Both the position numbers and the translations under genes were made by a program. Below the pieces are notes generated by a model. The model was not told the origin of the DNA. It was given only the letters and a program-made list of their open reading frames with translations, and searched no databases. Positions 1 to 9,216 of a stretch of DNA of 38,788 nt are shown in pieces. Position 1 is the first letter of the stretch. Every line of letters starts with the position of its first letter. Source of the DNA: Belnapia moabensis DSM 16746 (GTDB taxonomy: Bacteria > Pseudomonadota > Alphaproteobacteria > Acetobacterales > Acetobacteraceae); NCBI RefSeq assembly GCF_000745835.1, contig NZ_JQKB01000049.1, positions 1-38,788 on the forward strand, given 5' to 3'.

Positions 1-2
1 CG

Positions 3-305
3 CTGTTCGGCCTCTACCCTTTCCTGCTGAAGCTCTACGCCGATGGCGGGTACCAGGGCGCCAACTTCCAGGCCGGGCTGCGCGCGACCTGCCGCCACAT
101 CAACCTGGAGATCGTCAAGCGATCCGAGTTACGCAAGTTCGTCGTGCTGCCGAAGCGCTGGATCGTCGAGCGCACCATCGCCTGGCTCAACCGCTGCCGA
201 CGATTGGCCAAGGATTGGGAGTGCCTGAACCGTCGCGCGCTTGCCTTCCTGCAATGGGCCTCCGTCCGACGTATGCTTCGAAGGCTATGTCAGAGAACAG
301 AATGA
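3..305 (+). CDS. IS5-family transposase, C-terminal part (5' end outside window)
   Basis: The open frame enters from the left edge and gives 100 residues ending in TGA at 303-305. It carries the DDE-transposase elements expected near the C-terminus of IS5-family enzymes: the DGGYQG box with the second acidic residue, and the KRWIVERTIAWL box with the catalytic Glu, followed by the Arg-rich tail around NRCRRLAKDWE. Such transposases are usually about 265-275 residues, so roughly the last 37% is here. The first 80 residues of what looks like the same transposase lie at 38549-38788 on the same strand. Family assignment is confident. Whether both pieces belong to one copy cannot be told from this window. 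Confidence 0.9.
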   Translation: MFGLYPFLLKLYADGGYQGANFQAGLRATCRHINLEIVKRSELRKFVVLPKRWIVERTIAWLNRCRRLAKDWECLNRRALAFLQWASVRRMLRRLCQRTE

Positions 306-319
306 TCCCGGATGGACTC
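303..319. repeat. IS right terminal inverted repeat
   Basis: The 17 bases overlapping the transposase stop codon are the reverse complement, with two mismatches, of the 17 bases at 38469-38485 upstream of the other transposase fragment. The shared core is GTCCATCCGGGA. The base pair TA follows directly at 320-321 and also precedes the left repeat at 38467-38468, which fits a TA-containing target duplication. Confidence 0.75.
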
Positions 320-742
320 TAACACGAGCAAGCCACTCGGCACCGGATGCACGGCCGTCCACCACCTGACCGGCACAAGCGTCGGACGCAGACACGTAGA
401 TCGATAGCCGGGCGCTGCCGCTTGAGCCGCAACTCGGGGTGAACGCACGCCGCTGCTGCGGCTCACCTCTGTCACGTTCACAAGAAGCGTGTCCCAGGGT
501 GTCACCACCGCGTCATGGAGCGTTAGGGCGGACCACTTTGGCCTTGCGTAAACCCAGCCCACCAACTTCACATGCTAAACAGTAAAAGGGACGTTTTACC
601 TGCCAAGGGTGTCGTGACTACTTGAGGCGCGCAAGCCGGTTAGGGCCGCAAAGTCGCCAACGGACAAGCCGAACCATCTCTTTGCTGAGCAACGGGCTCG
701 GCAATTCGCGCACATGGAATTCCACCGTCTGGTCGGGAGGAA
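320..742. other. Gene-free leader between IS and multicopper oxidase
   Basis: No convincing reading frame is seen on either strand. A short dyad, GTAAAA and TTTTAC around a six-base centre, lies at about 580-598 and could be an operator or a recombination scar. No CueR-type site like those of the other copper genes is present, so the oxidase may be transcribed from elsewhere, possibly from the adjacent IS. Confidence 0.5.
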
Positions 743-745
743 ATG

Positions 746-3700
746 ATGGCCCAGAAAGTCGGGAATGTGGGTGACGTTCATGCCTTCGCAGGTTCAGCGG
801 AGTATCACGTCACCGCCCTTCAGATGCCGATCTACTTCAACCGAGAGGGTGATCATGACCATAACGGCTTGATCTATGCTCTCGACGTCAACCTCCCCCT
901 TCTCAAGTACATTCGTGCGCTGGCGGACGGCACAGACCCGAAGGCTTATGAAACGGCGGCGAAGGAGGTTGCGATCCGGCTGGGCATGCCGTTTCCGACC
1001 TGCCAAGAGAAGGCGAAAGCTCCGCACCCGCTCGTCCGTCCGCTCGTACTTCGAGTAAACAGGCACCGGACTCTTTCCATTAGGCTACGCAACGAAGTCG
1101 AAGGCCGCTGGGTTGGACTGCATTTGGTCGGCGGCGGCTACGACGTGAAGTCGAGCGACGGGTCCGAAGTCGGTGCAAACGGTCACTCCCTCGCGGCGCC
1201 CGGCGGACATCGCCACTACAGATGGACCTGCGAAAACGAAGGCGTTTTCCCGTTCCATGATGGCGGCAGCTACTCTGGTGGCGAAGACGGAACCAACGTC
1301 CATGGCCTGTTTGGCGCCCTGATTGTCGAGCCCGAACATGCCATCTGGCGCGATCCCGTCACTGGCCGCACTTCGACCGAAGGCCAGATGGACGGGCTTT
1401 ACCTCGACATCATCCCAAGCGGCCAGGAACCGTCGAAAGTATTCCCGACCTCGGACAGCACGCTACCCGGTCACAAATGGGGAGACCCACAGGAGGAGCA
1501 CGAGTTCGACAAGGAGGACCACCGCGAGTTTGTGATCTTCTTCCACGACGAGCCCGAGTTCCTCCCGCCGCATAACATAGTCGGGCGGGATCCGTGCCTG
1601 GCCGAGAACCCGCTACCAGGTGCGGGAGGCGAGCACGGTGGCCATGGCGCGGGCGACGACCATCTGCCCATCATGCCCGTGTCCTACCGCGCCGAGCCGA
1701 TGGTGAACCGCGAACGGACCCTTTGGCATTGGGTGCAGGAGAAAAAACACGTTCTGGATCCTCCGGTGCTCAACGAGGAGCAGCACCACAGCAGTTGGCT
1801 ATTCGGCGACCCCGCGACACCGATCTTGAAGGCTTACATCGGCGATCCGGTGCGCATCCGCTTCGTGCACGCGGGCGTCAAGGAAACGCACGTCTTCCAC
1901 CTCCATCTTTACGAGTGGCACGCGGTCCCTGACGACAAGACCTCTCCACGTATCGACGCGATCTCCGTCAGCCCTCAGACAGCCCACACCATCGAACCCG
2001 CCTGGGGGGCAGGCAACCGGCACCAGGTTGCGGGGGACGTGATCTGGCACTGCCACCTCTACCCGCACTTCCACGAAGGCATGTGGGGCATGTTCCGCAC
2101 CTTCGAGACCTTGCAAAAAGGGGCGGAGGAGAAGGTCGAAAGCCCGCTGATTGCCGACCCGGATCCCGTCTACCAAGGACGGAGGCTCGACCACTATCCC
2201 GACGGCACTCCCATCGAACGGCTGTGGCCTCTACCGGGTCGAGTACCTCCCGCGCCCACACCGGAACATCCTGGCTACCCCCTCTACATCCCAGGCAGGA
2301 CCCAACAGAAGTCGCCGGTCCCTCCATGGCCTCTCGAGTACGAAGCGCTTCCAGCGAACTACGACTATCGCCCGAATCCAACGGAGCTCGAGAAGGGAGC
2401 GTTCAATGACAGGCCCGTTCCGGGCGAGATGTTCACGCGTCGACCTTTCAGTGAAGGGCAGAGCGTGGAATGGCCAGAAAACGTCCCATCGCAGTACAGT
2501 GGGAACGGCGACCGGGAGGTGGCGCACGACATCGCCGTGACGCTGACGCCGATCCACTACAACGGCCACGGATGGCACGATAAGCACGGCCATCTCTACT
2601 ACCGAACCGCTGACGGCGAACCAGCCGAGGGCGGCGTCAAGCAGCCGCTGTTTTTCCGCGCGCAGCACGGCCAGATCCTGAACTTAACGCTCAAGAACGA
2701 CCTGCCTCTCGAAATTCCGAAAACCGAGTTTGACCACGCGTTTCCTCCCTGTGAGGAACGGCCGTGGGAGGGCGAGTGCGCGCTGCATGTGCACATGGTG
2801 AAGTTCGACCCGATCTGCGCCGACGGAGCCAGTGTTGGCTGGAACTATCTCAGCGGCCCGGTTGCCGGGAAGAAGATGATATACCGCTGGTGGCTGGACC
2901 AGGAGTTTGGCACCATCTTCTTCCACGACCATCTCTTCGCCAACTACCGCCAGAAGCACGGCCTATTCGGCGCCTTGATCGTCGAGCCTCCCGGGGCGGA
3001 GTTCTACCATCCGACTGAAGACAAGAAGATCGTCAGTGGCATGCAGGCGCGCATCAGGGTGCCGGGCCGCGCGCCGGAGTGGTTCCGCGAGTTCTGCGTG
3101 GGCATCGGCGACTTCATCCCAATGTGGGACCGCGACGGCAACCCGCTGAACCCTCCGGAACACCCTGGCGGTCACGGCGACCAGGGCGTCATGGGTCTGA
3201 ACTATCGCAGCGATCCTATCCACGAACGTCTCCGGACAGCGTCCCCGCCTGCCGAGATGGTTGACCCGGCCCTGTGGTTCAGTTCGAGGGAGCCATACAA
3301 CCGCGACCCCTACACCGTGCGCTTTAACACCTTCGCTGGAGATCCCATCTGGTTCCGCCTCGTCCAGGGATCGCATGAGGAGCAGCACAGCTTTCAGATC
3401 CACGGCATGAGGTGGCAGCGCTTCCGCGTGAACCCAGACTCCGCCATCCGCAACCAGCAGACCTTCGGCTTGTCCGAGGCGTTCACCTTCATCCAGAACG
3501 AGCCCTACCTGCCTGGAGACTACCTCTACAAGCTGTCCAGCGCCGACGACCTCTGGCTAGGGTGCTGGGGCCTCATCCGAGCTTACCAGACTACCGACGG
3601 CGACGACAAAACCGGGGGTCTGAGGAAGCTTGGTAACCCGCCCGTAGCCGCCCTGCCGAATCCTGCCTTGATACGCGAGTTCCACGTTCGGGCAGAGAGA

Positions 3701-5014
3701 AGAAGGATTGTTTACCGAGACCCGGATCTTGTTGACCCCTTCGGCCTTGTCTACCAGCTTGAGAGGATCATCGGTCCGGACGGCATCGAGATACCCGTTC
3801 GCCAGCCTCGCTCCGAAAATCCCGCGGTGCCGCTGGTGCTACGGTGCCGTGAGGGCGAGACGGTGAGAGTGCGCCTGACGAACGGCCTTCCGCCCGGCAC
3901 CAAACTGAGGCCAGAGCCCTTCGCGCCACGAGTGCCCGTCGAGGAGCGCAATCCCTTCTCGAACCGGCCGGAGCGCCCGGTTTCGTCCCAGGTGTCGATG
4001 CACGCGGACCTTCTTCGATACGACGTGACGAAATCTGATGGCGCGAATGTGGGGCGCAACGTGGACGCCTCCCCGCAGAGCGCGGCCCCGGGCGGACCAG
4101 CAGTAGTCTACGAATGGCATACCGACCGGCCGCCGCCGTCGGCGGAAAATCCCAATCCCAATGGGGGTGAGCCGCTGGGTCCGCTCCTCCTTCAAGACAT
4201 GGCGGACTTCCGCAATCACCGGCACCACGGCTTGATTGGCGCACTGATCGTTGAGCCGAAAGATGCCACCCCGCTTTGGGTGAGGCCCGGGCAGCAGACG
4301 GCCACCGGCAAGCAGGAAGCCTGGGATGGCCCGCGCGCTACGCTGGTCGTCAATGGCGAACATGGGAAGGAACGCATCGAGGAGGTTGTGCTGCTACTCC
4401 AAGATGGCCTTCGGCATTATCTGCGCGGCAACATCCACATGCCCATTGCGGACGAACCCCCAGGCGCGGGCGAGGACGAACCCGATCACGAGGATCAGGG
4501 GCAGAAGGGCTTCAACTACCGCTCCGAGCCGGTCGGACCCGACATACAACGCATCCTGCAAGGCAAGACCGAGGGCTGGCTTTCGAATCCGCATCCTGCG
4601 ACCCCCGTCTTCCGTGTTCCAAAGCGGAGCACCGTCAGGCTCCATTTGATCGGCGCGACCGACAAACCTCGTAACCAGAGCTTCACCGTCCACGGGGTGA
4701 CGTGGCCGGAGTACCGCTTCCTGGGCCAGAAGAAGGGGCCGTTCGTGGCGTCGGAGGCGGCCATCACCACCGGAACCGCTAGGACCTTCGAGTTCAAGGT
4801 CCATGGCGCCGGGGACTATGCCTACCGGAGCGGCATACTGAAATGGGCGGTGCCTCAGGGGCTTTGGGGCATCCTTCGGGTGGGCAAGTCCACAACAGCA
4901 TCCTCTGTGCTGTCCAAAACGACCGAAGCCGTCAGGCAGCAGCCCATGGCATCCCTGTCCATCGCTGGGGCCGTTGGCTGGATGTTTGGACTGCTTGCCA
5001 AGCGCAGGCGGTAG
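746..5014 (+). CDS. Large multi-domain multicopper oxidase (six cupredoxin-like domains)
   Basis: 1,422 residues, two to three times the size of ordinary CopA/CueO/laccase oxidases. Three two-domain units are marked by near-identical GLFGALIVEP boxes (residues about 188, 740 and 1155). Unit 1 ends with an intact HxxHxH (about 383-388) and HCHxxxHxxxGM (about 436-447), giving the type 1 Cys, His and Met plus trinuclear ligands. Unit 2 supplies the two HxH motifs (HVH near 682, HDH near 728). Unit 3 has lost most His. The trinuclear centre should thus form at the domain 2/3 junction, an order recalling six-domain MnxG/ceruloplasmin-type oxidases. No signal peptide is visible; the C-terminus has a hydrophobic stretch and ends KRRR. 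The start at 746 is preferred over 743 because GGAGG at 736-740 is then five bases away. Cu(I), Mn(II) or Fe(II) oxidation are all possible; the substrate is unknown. Confidence 0.85.
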   Translation: MAQKVGNVGDVHAFAGSAEYHVTALQMPIYFNREGDHDHNGLIYALDVNLPLLKYIRALADGTDPKAYETAAKEVAIRLGMPFPTCQEKAKAPHPLVRPLVLRVNRHRTLSIRLRNEVEGRWVGLHLVGGGYDVKSSDGSEVGANGHSLAAPGGHRHYRWTCENEGVFPFHDGGSYSGGEDGTNVHGLFGALIVEPEHAIWRDPVTGRTSTEGQMDGLYLDIIPSGQEPSKVFPTSDSTLPGHKWGDPQEEHEFDKEDHREFVIFFHDEPEFLPPHNIVGRDPCLAENPLPGAGGEHGGHGAGDDHLPIMPVSYRAEPMVNRERTLWHWVQEKKHVLDPPVLNEEQHHSSWLFGDPATPILKAYIGDPVRIRFVHAGVKETHVFHLHLYEWHAVPDDKTSPRIDAISVSPQTAHTIEPAWGAGNRHQVAGDVIWHCHLYPHFHEGMWGMFRTFETLQKGAEEKVESPLIADPDPVYQGRRLDHYPDGTPIERLWPLPGRVPPAPTPEHPGYPLYIPGRTQQKSPVPPWPLEYEALPANYDYRPNPTELEKGAFNDRPVPGEMFTRRPFSEGQSVEWPENVPSQYSGNGDREVAHDIAVTLTPIHYNGHGWHDKHGHLYYRTADGEPAEGGVKQPLFFRAQHGQILNLTLKNDLPLEIPKTEFDHAFPPCEERPWEGECALHVHMVKFDPICADGASVGWNYLSGPVAGKKMIYRWWLDQEFGTIFFHDHLFANYRQKHGLFGALIVEPPGAEFYHPTEDKKIVSGMQARIRVPGRAPEWFREFCVGIGDFIPMWDRDGNPLNPPEHPGGHGDQGVMGLNYRSDPIHERLRTASPPAEMVDPALWFSSREPYNRDPYTVRFNTFAGDPIWFRLVQGSHEEQHSFQIHGMRWQRFRVNPDSAIRNQQTFGLSEAFTFIQNEPYLPGDYLYKLSSADDLWLGCWGLIRAYQTTDGDDKTGGLRKLGNPPVAALPNPALIREFHVRAERRRIVYRDPDLVDPFGLVYQLERIIGPDGIEIPVRQPRSENPAVPLVLRCREGETVRVRLTNGLPPGTKLRPEPFAPRVPVEERNPFSNRPERPVSSQVSMHADLLRYDVTKSDGANVGRNVDASPQSAAPGGPAVVYEWHTDRPPPSAENPNPNGGEPLGPLLLQDMADFRNHRHHGLIGALIVEPKDATPLWVRPGQQTATGKQEAWDGPRATLVVNGEHGKERIEEVVLLLQDGLRHYLRGNIHMPIADEPPGAGEDEPDHEDQGQKGFNYRSEPVGPDIQRILQGKTEGWLSNPHPATPVFRVPKRSTVRLHLIGATDKPRNQSFTVHGVTWPEYRFLGQKKGPFVASEAAITTGTARTFEFKVHGAGDYAYRSGILKWAVPQGLWGILRVGKSTTASSVLSKTTEAVRQQPMASLSIAGAVGWMFGLLAKRRR

Positions 5015-5446
5015 GCTTGACGGATGCCTCGGGAGCACTGGCGCGGAACACATCTAGGAACTCGCCACAAAGGTCGCTGCTCGGGCGCTGCCAGCCTACG
5101 GCAGGCGCCACTCTGGAGCGGGTGGGGTGGCTTACCCCCCTCCGTGGGGCGGCTCTGACCCGCGTCAGACCGCCCCCGCTTGGCGGACGTCGTCGCGATC
5201 CGCATTAAGAGGGCAAGCAGAGCCGCGTTGTTAGCGCGGACCAGCCTCGCCGCGCCGTGAGTGGTGCCTGGCGATCCGCGCCCGGCGCGCGATGAACAGC
5301 ACGAGCGACAGATGGCCCGATGAGCTTCGTCGCTCTCGGGGTTCCGTCCCGGATTCTCGGCACGCCCCCCGACGGTGCCGTAGCGAACCAAGCGGCTCAA
5401 GAGGTCGCCTCCCAACCCCTGCTCTCAGCTTGGGCCGGTGCTGCTC
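5015..5446. other. Intergenic region after multicopper oxidase
   Basis: No gene is supported. A GC-rich imperfect stem (GGCGCTGCC and GGCAGGCGCC, about 5088-5112) could end the oxidase transcript. Long frames here on either strand have biased, unstructured translations and no ribosome binding site. Confidence 0.4.
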
Positions 5447-5644
5447 TCAGCGGCCGGACCGCTTCGGCACTCCCTCCTCGGAAGCGACCAGATGAGCGAC
5501 CGCCAGGGATGCCCCCGGCAGGCCATCCTCACAAAGCGCTTCCAGGGCGCGAAGCAGGTGCTCGGCCGCCTCCAACCGACCCTCGGCCAGAGCCCGCTCA
5601 AGCGCCGCCAGAATTTGGTCCTCGAGATGTGATCCTTCCGGCAC
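5447..5644 (-). CDS. Small helical protein behind a MerR-type promoter
   Basis: 65 residues starting with GTG at 5644; AAGGAG lies six bases upstream, a strong binding site that fixes the start. The product is almost entirely amphipathic helix rich in Leu, Ala and Glu (ILAALERALAEGRLEAAEHL), with two helix-turn-helix-like segments as in a single TPR-type hairpin. It has no signal peptide, no Cys pair and only scattered His. I recognise similar unnamed small proteins from alphaproteobacteria but know no function. A TTGACC-19-CA promoter like those of copA, cueR and copZ sits 38 bases upstream, suggesting induction with the copper genes. It is convergent with the multicopper oxidase and divergent from the Met-rich lipoprotein. 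Confidence 0.7.
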   Translation of the reverse strand: MPEGSHLEDQILAALERALAEGRLEAAEHLLRALEALCEDGLPGASLAVAHLVASEEGVPKRSGR

Positions 5645-5681
5645 GAACGTCTCCTTCCCGGTCTACGGTGAGCCGCCCGCG

Positions 5682-5712
5682 AACCTGGGACCTGCCGCCG
5701 TGGGAGGGTCAA
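5682..5712 (-). promoter_or_regulatory. Candidate CueR/MerR-type promoter for the small helical protein
   Basis: Read leftward: TTGACC (5712-5707), a 19-base spacer beginning CTCCC and ending GTCCC, then CAGGTT as a weak -10. The first 11 bases (TTGACCCTCCC) are identical to the copZ promoter. The dyad is less perfect than at the other three sites. The long 19-base spacer is the hallmark of promoters activated by MerR-family regulators. Confidence 0.55.
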
Positions 5713-5877
5713 GGGGCGCTTTCATACTTTGTCACACGGCATTCGCGTTCCGGACGGAGGCGCCCGGCATCTTCGCAGATACGGTGGCGTTCCCCGCAAT
5801 GAGGCGGGCCGTCGGCGCCTGCTCGCGCCGCGGCCAACCAACGGCGGTGCACACGATAACGAAGGAGATACGCTGGG

Positions 5878-6228
5878 ATGATCTACATCGGGACACTTCG
5901 CCGCACTGGCCTCGCGCTGGCACTGGGCTTATCGCTCGCGGCCTGCGCCCAGCAGCAGACCCCGCCGCCCGCCCAGCAGACCGGCGGCATGTCTGGCATG
6001 GGTTCCCAGGGCATGGCTGGGCACAACATGTCCAGCATGCAGGGCCACAACATGTCCGGCATGACCATGGAGCAGATGATGGCCCACTGCGCGCAGATGC
6101 GTCAGCAGATGCGGCAGGGCGCCACGATGAGCCCCGACATGCAGGCGATGATGGCTCATTGCGACCAGATGATGCGGCAGGGCGCCGGAGGAACCGCGTC
6201 GGGCGGCGCAAGTCAGCACAGGCACTGA
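5878..6228 (+). CDS. Met-rich periplasmic lipoprotein, probable metal binder
   Basis: 116 residues with a short basic N-terminus, a hydrophobic segment and a lipobox ending in Cys22 (SLAAC), so probably an outer-membrane or periplasmic lipoprotein. The mature part is very rich in Met, His and Gln. It has repeated GHNMS..MQ units and two copies of a MAHC..M(R)QQMRQG segment (about residues 65-85 and 92-107), each with a His-Cys pair among methionines. Clusters of Met, His and Cys are typical of periplasmic Cu(I) and Ag(I) binding proteins. AAGGAG precedes the ATG by ten bases. It lies head-to-tail against copA, with a hairpin between the two 3' ends. No recognised family name. Confidence 0.8.
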   Translation: MIYIGTLRRTGLALALGLSLAACAQQQTPPPAQQTGGMSGMGSQGMAGHNMSSMQGHNMSGMTMEQMMAHCAQMRQQMRQGATMSPDMQAMMAHCDQMMRQGAGGTASGGASQHRH

Positions 6229-6274
6229 ACGGTAGCAGGCGGCCGGGTGGACTGCCAATTAGCCGAAGCATCCA

Positions 6275-6301
6275 CGGCGCCCGGAGACTGTCCGGGCGCC
6301 G
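6275..6301. terminator. Hairpin between convergent lipoprotein and copA genes
   Basis: A perfect 11-bp stem (CGGCGCCCGGA with TCCGGGCGCCG) with a five-base loop lies between two converging genes. It lacks a T-run on either side, so it is a plausible but unproven bidirectional terminator. Confidence 0.55.
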
Positions 6302-6439
6302 AATGCATCACGTCCTTGCCTCGATACCTTCTGGCGAGCGACGATGAGCAATATGCGGCAGTTTCAATCCACGCCCGGCACGCCGGGGAAGGCAAGGATT
6401 AACCTGCCTTCCTCAAGGATACTTCGGTCAAAGAGCCCA

Positions 6440-8854
6440 TCAAAGTTTTATCGCTCGTAACCGAAGCGAGTTGGCGATGACGGACACCGAGCTCAGCGCC
6501 ATGGCTAGCGCGGCAACGATAGGGTTGAACAGGATGCCGGTGAAAGGATAGAGCACGCCAGCCGCAACAGGAACGCCTAACCCATTGTAAATGAATGCAA
6601 AAAACAAGTTCTGCCGGATGTTGCGCATCACCGCGTGCGACAACTTGCGTGCCCGCGCGATGCCCGCGAGATCTCCGCGAACCAGCGTCACGCCCGCGCT
6701 CTGCATGGCGACGTCTGTGCCGGTTCCCATGGCCATGCCGACATCAGCCTCGGCCAGCGCCGGGGCGTCGTTCACCCCGTCGCCCGCCGTGGCGACGACC
6801 TTCCCCTTGGCCCGGAGTTCTCGGACGATGCGGTGTTTGTCCTCGGGCAAAACATCCCCCTGGAACTCGTCGATGCCAAGTTTGCGGGCCACTGCTTCTG
6901 CTGTCGTCCTGTTGTCGCCCGTCAGCATGACGATGTGGATGCCTTCACGGCGCAGGCTCTCCAGCGCGGCGGGCGTGGTCTGTTTAACTGGGTCGGCCAC
7001 TGCGATAACGGCGCCTGGCCTGCCGTCCACGGCAAGGAAGAGTGCCGTGCCACCCTCACGCCGCAGGTCGTCGGCCCGGGTGGCTAAGTCACCCAGGTCC
7101 ACTCCGAGCTCCTGCATCAGCCGCGCATTGCCCAGCGCGACCCGGTGCCCATCTACGGTGCCGGTCACGCCCTTGCCGGTGACAGAGGCGAAGTCGGCGG
7201 GCTCGCCGAAAGCCAGGCCGCGCTCCTTGGCCGCGGCCACCACCGCAGCCGCCAGCGGGTGTTCGCTCGACCGCTCCAGGCTGGCGGCGAGCGGCAGCAC
7301 CTCGGCCTCGGTCAGCCCCGTCGCAGGAACGACGGCCACGACCTTGGGTTTGCCTTCAGTCAGGGTGCCGGTCTTGTCCACGACGAGGGTGTCCACCTTC
7401 TCCATGCGCTCGAGCGCTTCGGCCGACTTGATGAGCACCCCGGCACCGGCGCCCTTGCCGACGCCAACCATGATGCTCATGGGCGTAGCCAACCCGAGCG
7501 CGCAGGGACAGGCAATGATCAGGACCGAGACGGCCGCGATCAGGGCGTAGGACAGCGCCGGTGACGGTCCCCAGACCGCCCAAGCGATGAAGGCCAGCGC
7601 CGCGACCGCAATGACGGCCGGGACGAACCAGCCCGCCACCGTGTCGGCCATACGTTGGATGGGCGCCCGGCTGCGCTGCGCCTCGGCGACCATGGCCACG
7701 ATGCGGGACAGCATGGTGTCGGAGCCGACCTTGTCCGCCCGCATCACCAGAGAGCCGGTTCCGTTCACCGTGCCGCCAATGACCTTGGCGCCGGGCGCCT
7801 TCTCCACCGGCAGGGATTCTCCGGTGACCATGGATTCGTCCACGGCGCCGCCGCCCTCAAGCACCTCGCCATCGACCGGCACGCTTTCGCCCGGCCGTAC
7901 GCGCAGGCGGTCACCAGCCTGCACCTCCGCCAGCGCGACCTCCTCGTCATGGCCGTCCGGCTGGATCCGCCGTGCCGTCTTGGGCGCCATGTTTAGCAGG
8001 GCCCGGATGGCGCCGCCGGTCGCCTCGCGCGCCCGGAGCTCCAGCACTTGGCCAAGCAAGACGAGCACGGTGATGACCGCCGCTGCTTCGAAGTAGACGG
8101 CGACCGTGCCGTCCGCGCCCCGGAATCCTTCAGGAAAGATGCCGGGCAGGAAGGTGGCGACCACGCTGTAGAGGTAAGCAGCCCCGGTCCCGAGCGCGAT
8201 TAGGCTGAACATGTTCAGGCTGCGGTTCAACACCGACTGCCAGCCGCGAACGAAGAAGGGCCACCCGGCCCAGAGCACGACGGGCGTCCCGAGCAGGAAC
8301 TGGATCCAAACCGAGGTTCTGGGCGGCACCAGATGATGCAGGCCGAGGCCGGGAATGTGGGCGCCCATCTCGAGGATGAAAATGGGAAGGGTCAGAGCCA
8401 AGCCGACCCAGAACCGCCGAGTCATGTCAGTGAGTTCGTGGTTCGGCGCGGCCTCGGCGGTCACCTCCAACGGCTCCAACGCCATGCCGCAAATCGGGCA
8501 GTTACCCGGCCCCTGCTGCCGGATCTCCGGGTGCATCGGGCAGGTGTAGATGGCGGCCTTCTGCGCCGCCGTCGGCGCCGCCGTCTTCTCCGGCGCCAGG
8601 TATCTCTGCGGGTCAGCCTCGAACTTTCCCCGGCACCCGGCCGAGCAGAAGTGGAACGTGGTCCCGCTGTGCTCCAGCCGATGCTTCGAGGTCGCCAAAT
8701 CCACTTTCATGCCGCAGACCGGATCTGTGACCAGGGTTGCCTCGGCCGTCGCAGCACCATGGTTGTGCCCGTGGCCGTGGTCGTGGGTACAGCCGGGGCC
8801 ATGCCGGTGCTGCCCGTGATGGTGCTCGTGTCCGTGGCCTTGCTGTCCGCTCAT
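6440..8854 (-). CDS. copA: Copper-exporting P1B-type ATPase
   Basis: 804 residues. Pumps Cu+ (possibly Ag+) out of the cytoplasm using ATP. Order of parts: a His-rich tail (residues 1-33), a YHS domain with CGMK and FCSAGC (about 41-88), a heavy-metal-binding YTCPMHPE domain (about 102-129), membrane helices, TGES (344), the metal-site CPC (449-451), DKTGT with phosphorylated Asp493, GDGVNDAP, then YN in the seventh and MALSSVS in the eighth membrane segment, both typical of Cu+ pumps. The classical CxxC ferredoxin-like domains are replaced by the YHS and CPMHP modules. It is the first gene behind a CueR-type promoter at 8909-8939. A SilP name is also possible; Cu+ is favoured by context. Confidence 0.95.
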   Translation of the reverse strand: MSGQQGHGHEHHHGQHRHGPGCTHDHGHGHNHGAATAEATLVTDPVCGMKVDLATSKHRLEHSGTTFHFCSAGCRGKFEADPQRYLAPEKTAAPTAAQKAAIYTCPMHPEIRQQGPGNCPICGMALEPLEVTAEAAPNHELTDMTRRFWVGLALTLPIFILEMGAHIPGLGLHHLVPPRTSVWIQFLLGTPVVLWAGWPFFVRGWQSVLNRSLNMFSLIALGTGAAYLYSVVATFLPGIFPEGFRGADGTVAVYFEAAAVITVLVLLGQVLELRAREATGGAIRALLNMAPKTARRIQPDGHDEEVALAEVQAGDRLRVRPGESVPVDGEVLEGGGAVDESMVTGESLPVEKAPGAKVIGGTVNGTGSLVMRADKVGSDTMLSRIVAMVAEAQRSRAPIQRMADTVAGWFVPAVIAVAALAFIAWAVWGPSPALSYALIAAVSVLIIACPCALGLATPMSIMVGVGKGAGAGVLIKSAEALERMEKVDTLVVDKTGTLTEGKPKVVAVVPATGLTEAEVLPLAASLERSSEHPLAAAVVAAAKERGLAFGEPADFASVTGKGVTGTVDGHRVALGNARLMQELGVDLGDLATRADDLRREGGTALFLAVDGRPGAVIAVADPVKQTTPAALESLRREGIHIVMLTGDNRTTAEAVARKLGIDEFQGDVLPEDKHRIVRELRAKGKVVATAGDGVNDAPALAEADVGMAMGTGTDVAMQSAGVTLVRGDLAGIARARKLSHAVMRNIRQNLFFAFIYNGLGVPVAAGVLYPFTGILFNPIVAALAMALSSVSVIANSLRLRAIKL

Positions 8855-8908
8855 CGTGCCGTCTCCGGATGGTCCGCTCAGGCGGGCCGGTGCTGGTCCG
8901 TCGTCGGC

Positions 8909-8939
8909 AAGGTGGGGTTTCCCATCATGGGAAGGTCAA
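8909..8939 (-). promoter_or_regulatory. CueR-type promoter/operator of copA
   Basis: Read leftward: TTGACC (8939-8934), a 19-base spacer containing the dyad TTCCCATGATGGGAA, then CACCTT. The over-long spacer with an internal CTTCCC/GGGAAG-like dyad is the known architecture of CueR-activated promoters. The start codon of copA is about 55 bases downstream. Confidence 0.85.
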
Positions 8940-8977
8940 GCGGGCGCCGATCTCGAAATGGCCGGACCGGCGCCCGC
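8940..8977. terminator. GC-rich hairpin, terminator of the RTX-like remnant
   Basis: Perfect 10-bp arms (GCGGGCGCCG at 8940-8949, CGGCGCCCGC at 8968-8977) enclose 18 bases and lie just downstream of the leftward RTX-like remnant. It would also insulate the copA promoter from upstream leftward transcription. Most of it (8934-8974) recurs at 36365-36405. Confidence 0.5.
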
Positions 8978-8982
8978 AGCCG

Positions 8983-9210
8983 TCAGCCAAAGATGTACCA
9001 GGAGCCGATGTCACTGGTGCCGTCCACGAACTGCGGTGTGTTGAACATGAAGTCGCTCTGCCGCAGGTCGTCCTTGGCCACCTCGAGGAGCAGGATGGAG
9101 CCGTCCTCCCCGCCGACGTCCCACGAGACTGTGGCACCGAGGTCGGTGTCCTCGACCTTCACGTCCTTCGCGTCTATGTCCATGAACGCTATGTGGTCGA
9201 GGAGGCCCTG
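8983..9210 (-). pseudogene. C-terminal scrap of an RTX/calcium-binding-like protein
   Basis: About 75 codons ending in a stop at 8983. The segment with ATVSWDVGGEDGSILLLE and DLRQSDFMFN resembles the end of haemolysin-type, Asp/Gly-rich secreted proteins. There is no start codon or binding site of its own. To the right the frame continues only as antisense of an ATPase fragment, so the gene was cut at about 9210. Family assignment is tentative. Confidence 0.5.
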
Positions 9211-9216
9211 CGACGT

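Noticed and set aside
290-571. 93-codon leftward frame in the leader of the oxidase
   Set aside because: It overlaps the transposase end and the IS repeat, has no ribosome binding site and no recognisable motif.
4855-5415. 186-codon leftward frame
   Set aside because: It overlaps the end of the multicopper oxidase, has no binding site and gives an unstructured, Arg-rich product.
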